From Hypomesus transpacificus (lineage: Eukaryota; Chordata; Actinopteri; Osmeriformes; Osmeridae): a stretch of 64,000 bases of DNA. Positions 49,231-64,000 of this stretch are shown here, one piece after another. The DNA is taken from positions 8,110,083-8,174,082 of the forward strand of contig NC_061077.1 of the NCBI RefSeq assembly GCF_021917145.1. The letters run 5' to 3'. Under the pieces are notes generated by a model. That model did no database searches. It was not told the DNA's origin and saw only the letters and a list, made by a program, of their open reading frames with translations. Position numbers and translations under genes: made by a program. Position 1 is the stretch's first letter. The number at the start of each line of letters is the position of its first letter.

Positions 49231-50545
49231 TTTTCCCCCAAAGTAAAGTCTTGTATCACAATAGTGATCGTCATACATTTGCAGGACTAATCAACACACT
49301 GTAGAACTTAACACTAAGTGAAGAAAGATTTGAACCCATCCAGTGCTAGAGATCTTTTGGCACCGATGCATCAGACATTAGAAAATACAACATCAATAGG
49401 ACAATAACAAGTCCCTCACATAGACATTTACATTTGCAAAAAAACACAAGTTCAACAGCACAACTACTTTTGCTGGAAGAGGAAGCAATTCCCACAAAAC
49501 AGCATGATATATGCATAATAAAAGAGTGCACATTAGCACATCTAATGCCCATCCCCAGACTTTTGAGAGTTGAAAAAGTTGAATTTTATTCTTCCCTTAA
49601 GCTCTCACTTACAAACTGACAAGCTCACATTTGCAACATGGCAAAATAATTCTGTCCTGCATTAGATAAACTACAAGCACTTGGGTACAGGATGTTGGGG
49701 GTGTAATGGTGGCAGTTTCAAAAGGGATACAAGTTTGACAAAAGTGCAGGGCATTGATCGATGTATTGATCAAATATTCACATACAGTAAACCTATGAGT
49801 GCAAGAAAGTACTAATAATACAATCTTGATGTTTTTCAATACTTGGAGTAAAATACTTGTTTCTTTTTTTGTCGCCAACCTCGTTTTCATGAATAGCACG
49901 ACTACAGTCTATGGGTCAAGGCAATGCAAAAAAAAATGAAACTCAGGCAATGCCAAAATTGTTTTACTGCAACCTTGTGTTTAAGGTTATTTGGTAGCGT
50001 GCTTTTTGTATAGAATTGGCCCCTTCGGCAAAATTGCTTTGATAAGCATTTAGGACAGACAGAAAGAAGAAGACATTATAAACATGAAGAAAGACAATAT
50101 ACACCCTTTCCAGGATTCAAACAAGTCAAAATCAACCATATTCATACTATGTCCATTTTAAGGTGAAATGATACCACAATTAAACATTTAGGAAAAATTC
50201 AAATTCTCTAAACACAAAAAGAAATAGGACCTAGATGAGAGCAGTTTCTCTTGTGTCAGACAACAAGGGGAATGGGAAGCGTACGTGGCTGGTGCCGTGA
50301 CATGAGGGAGGACTCCAGTGTTCAGGGGGAAGGAAGGGCTGTAGGCCTGGGGATAGTTCAAGGTGCTGTCCAATTTTCTAACCCACTTCATCTTCCAAAT
50401 TGAAAGAGAACTGTCTCTGGTAAATGGTTTACACTCATAGCCACTCAGTATTACTAGTCTATTTGATCTGCATTTCCCACAACAAATCCAGACGGGGCAC
50501 GGGAACGAGTAAGGGAACAGCAATGCATAGCCTTTGAGCCCTGCA

Positions 50546-54262
<3,717 letters not shown>

Positions 54263-54268
54263 TTTATT
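54263..54268 (-). terminator. Poly(A) signal AATAAA, myt1
   Basis: A minus-strand AATAAA about 1.05 kb after the myt1 stop. The interval 54270-55316 is very AT-rich with many ATTTA-like words on the minus strand, consistent with a regulated 3' UTR. Confidence 0.5.
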
Positions 54269-55316
54269 TCATCAGCAACATGTGGGTAAAGACTAATCCA
54301 TACACGGCCATCATTAACACATAGACAATACAAAATAAATATACACCCATCTCCATTCACTTTGTTCTTCATCACCAAATAAATATTAAATACGTACATC
54401 ACATTATTTTCAGTTCAAGTGTCTCAAAATACTTTTATGGAAATAAAAAGAAATAATATTAACAAAAGCATAATCTTTTAAAAAATTATCAAAACTCGTC
54501 GGTTACAAAATATTTGCACTTAAAAAGATCCCAGTATTTCAAATAAATAATAAGATATATAAAAGAATTTATAGTTGATATTTTAAAATATTTCCTCTTT
54601 TTCAACAATGCTGAGGAAAAATCCCTCCTCTCAGTCGTTTAAAAACGTCTTCAGTAGCATTTTGTTTAGTAAAAAAAAATCAATAAATAGATGCAGAATA
54701 AATAAGCAAAACTAATACAACAGCATTAATAAATAATATATTAAACAGTCATTTCAGAGACTCAAATAGTTACACAACATGAAACTACAAACTAGTCCTG
54801 GAAGTGCAACAACTATGGTCATAAATACTATCAACATTACTCAATGGGATCGGGATACATACTCTACCTAAGAGAATCTGGTATGGTGTGGTTTATGGGC
54901 AATATACTGCATTCTACATCTGTTCTGTACCATTATAGTACGGGGATGGTTAGGCCTATTTGAAATATATACTGTACCCATCAATATTTCCTTCACACCA
55001 ACACAGTTTTACTCCAGTTCAATCTCAGACACTTAAATATTCAATGGACACATCCATATTGATCCATACACAAGTCTGTCCTTTGATCCTCATAAACCAA
55101 CATGCAAAAAGAGGGGGGAGGGGGGACTTAAGACAGACAACATATTTGCACCAAAGCAAAAAAAAAAGAAAAGATAATTATCAAACATATACTCCAAAAG
55201 CGCTTTAAAATAGGGATGAATATAGGTGGGATTGGTGTCCATACGGCACCCTGTCTTCTCATTCTCTGCTTTCAATGCTCTCTCATTTTCACATTCTTTT
55301 TTACGCTCTACTTAGA

Positions 55317-62471
<7,155 letters not shown>

Positions 62472-62673
62472 CTGAAACCCAGAGTAAGGAGTTACAGTTC
62501 ATCTATCCCTTTAATTTACTAAATTCTGAAACTGCTACTATATATAACAAAAGTGAGAGCTTGCCACGAACCACCAATACAAAATCATACATGTTATCAT
62601 CTTATATTGGATGAGAGAGGGGATAATATGAAGAGACATTTATAACACAGGCACACATGCACACTTCTCACTT

Positions 62674-62771
62674 TGATTCGAAGGCTCCTCTTGGTCTCCC
62701 AGCTGCTGATTCTGTCTCCTCTTGTCCACCTCTGATTCAGCAGCTGCCCTCTGAACTCATTTTCTATTGGG
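62674..62771 (-). other. Probable 5' UTR exon of myt1 with a short uORF
   Basis: On the minus strand an acceptor-like TTTTGCCCAATAG precedes this stretch, and a donor GTGAGA follows it. It contains a 7-codon upstream ORF, MSSEGSC (62737-62760). No frame joins usefully to the MYT1 start exon, so I treat it as untranslated. The limits are approximate. Confidence 0.4.
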
Positions 62772-64000
62772 CAAAACATACACAAAAGCGTTAAAGTAAT
62801 GTTTTACACCTTTTTTTTTTACACCAGAAATACTCTATAAATTGTGTTTTGAAATATAGCTACAAGTTAATTTAGTCACTTTTAAGTGTAAAATACCCCA
62901 TGATTTTATCAATAAATGTGTCTTCATTTTGTTTGACCCATCTGTTTAAGTACTACTCTCTCACTTCATCGAAAGCAATTGCGTCATGAGGGCACCTGGT
63001 GCCTCAGTGCTCCCCAAACACAATGACTGTGGGTAAGATTCCCCAAGAGAAATATAGAGGAAAAATACTACAATACAGCTTACAATGCAGTAGCTTGTGT
63101 TTACAAAGCTAAACATTATACTACCTAGTAAAAGTACAAGTTCTGCTTTTAAAGACAGAATGTAAGTATTATTTCTATGTCTATGACAATACTCTGATAT
63201 TCCTATTGGTAAAGTGCAGCCAAATTGGGTTTGAAACAGATTTAAAGAGTCAAATAAGCACATTGTAGGCTACCCAACGGCAGAAAAGTATGGAACACAA
63301 ATTTGGCACACTTCCATTTTAGTGCTGCGACTTTATGGAATTGCTTGTGCTTGGATATAAAAAGAAAATGCAAAAACCTGCTATACTGACACACTTTATT
63401 CAAGTAAACGCAGTAGCCCACACTTTATTTTTAACCCGGTTATAGTGCAGACCTTTTTCGTTTAATGTGTCTATCAATACTATATTAATAAGATTGTTTA
63501 ATACCACTTTAAGCACATAGCCTCAGGAGATAAGACAGATGAGGGTGAATGGGTATTCGGAAATTTCATCCATTATGTCCCACCGACTTCCGAGCAGTGA
63601 CTTGACACACAAACCCATGCGAGCGCAGTAAACCAGGCCTCGAAGAGCAAATCCACTAATTGAAACAATGTTATAGGCCGACTGCGTGTACAATTTTCTA
63701 TGGGGCTAACTTATACAATGAATACATGCAATGGCGACACATAAAAACAGAAATAATAGGCCAGTAAGGTAAGACAATAGTCGTGATAAAACGGTAGGTT
63801 CCGGATAACTGAAGGCCTATTGTTTGAAAAGCAAACCGATGTAGTGTCGCACAGCCATAATCAGGTGATTCTTTGGTGTTTGAATGGATGTGCGGAACAA
63901 ACAATATCCTAGAATGAAAATATCCCGAAAATGGTCTACTACAAAGCCACACAGCTTAGCATAGCAGGATATCCACCTTTCAAACTTCTCAACAGCTGTA
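62772..64000. other. Upstream region of myt1 to the window edge
   Basis: No coding exon was recognised. myt1 probably has further noncoding exons and its promoter here or beyond the window. Confidence 0.5.

Overview
This window is nuclear DNA from a ray-finned fish, almost certainly a teleost. The genes are split by many GT-AG introns. Eight vertebrate gene families can be read through their splice junctions. The introns and spacers carry tRNA-derived SINEs, (GT)n, (GA)n and poly-G tracts and TAGC-rich simple sequence, all common in fish. I cannot name the species. No operon, CRISPR array, phage or bacterial system is present, and I found no clearly novel system; the points of interest are gene structure and gene decay.

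Layout from left to right. A glucose transporter of GLUT1 type (slc2a1-like, +) runs from 7710 to 12702, with a possible alternative upstream exon at 2354-2494. trappc6b-like (+, 14379-15750) encodes a subunit of the TRAPP vesicle-tethering complex. tpx2 (+, 17334-22259) encodes the spindle factor that activates Aurora A. mylk2-like (+, 23023-27969) encodes a myosin light chain kinase with a C-terminal calmodulin-binding tail. A PLAG-family zinc-finger gene (plagl2-like, -, coding 30781-32082 or extending to 32320) lies tail to tail with mylk2. asxl1 (+, 35825-48401) is a Polycomb/BAP1 cofactor with a 3-nt microexon. pcmtd2 (-, 50546-52381) is tail to tail with asxl1. myt1 (-, 55317-62471) encodes the seven-finger neural transcription factor and ends the window.

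All intron-exon models were built by hand from open frames, GT/AG sites, matching phases and remembered family sequence. Reading frames close exactly for slc2a1 (494 aa), trappc6b (158 aa), tpx2 (721 aa), mylk2 (829 aa), asxl1 (1694 aa), pcmtd2 (384 aa) and myt1 (1176 aa). The genes are not one functional unit. tpx2-mylk2-plagl2-asxl1 corresponds to human 20q11.21, and myt1-pcmtd2 to human 20q13.33, so two blocks that are far apart on human chromosome 20 are adjacent here. slc2a1 and trappc6b are on other human chromosomes.

The most interesting observations are: (1) the PLAG gene appears to have lost its N-terminal zinc fingers, with a decayed but still alignable finger left upstream of a 57-nt GT-AG gap; (2) the conserved 3-nt asxl1 microexon; (3) two phase-compatible first exons for slc2a1; (4) three NAGNAG acceptors and a long CA tract beside the first coding donor in myt1; (5) a cell-cycle type CCAAT/CHR promoter at tpx2.
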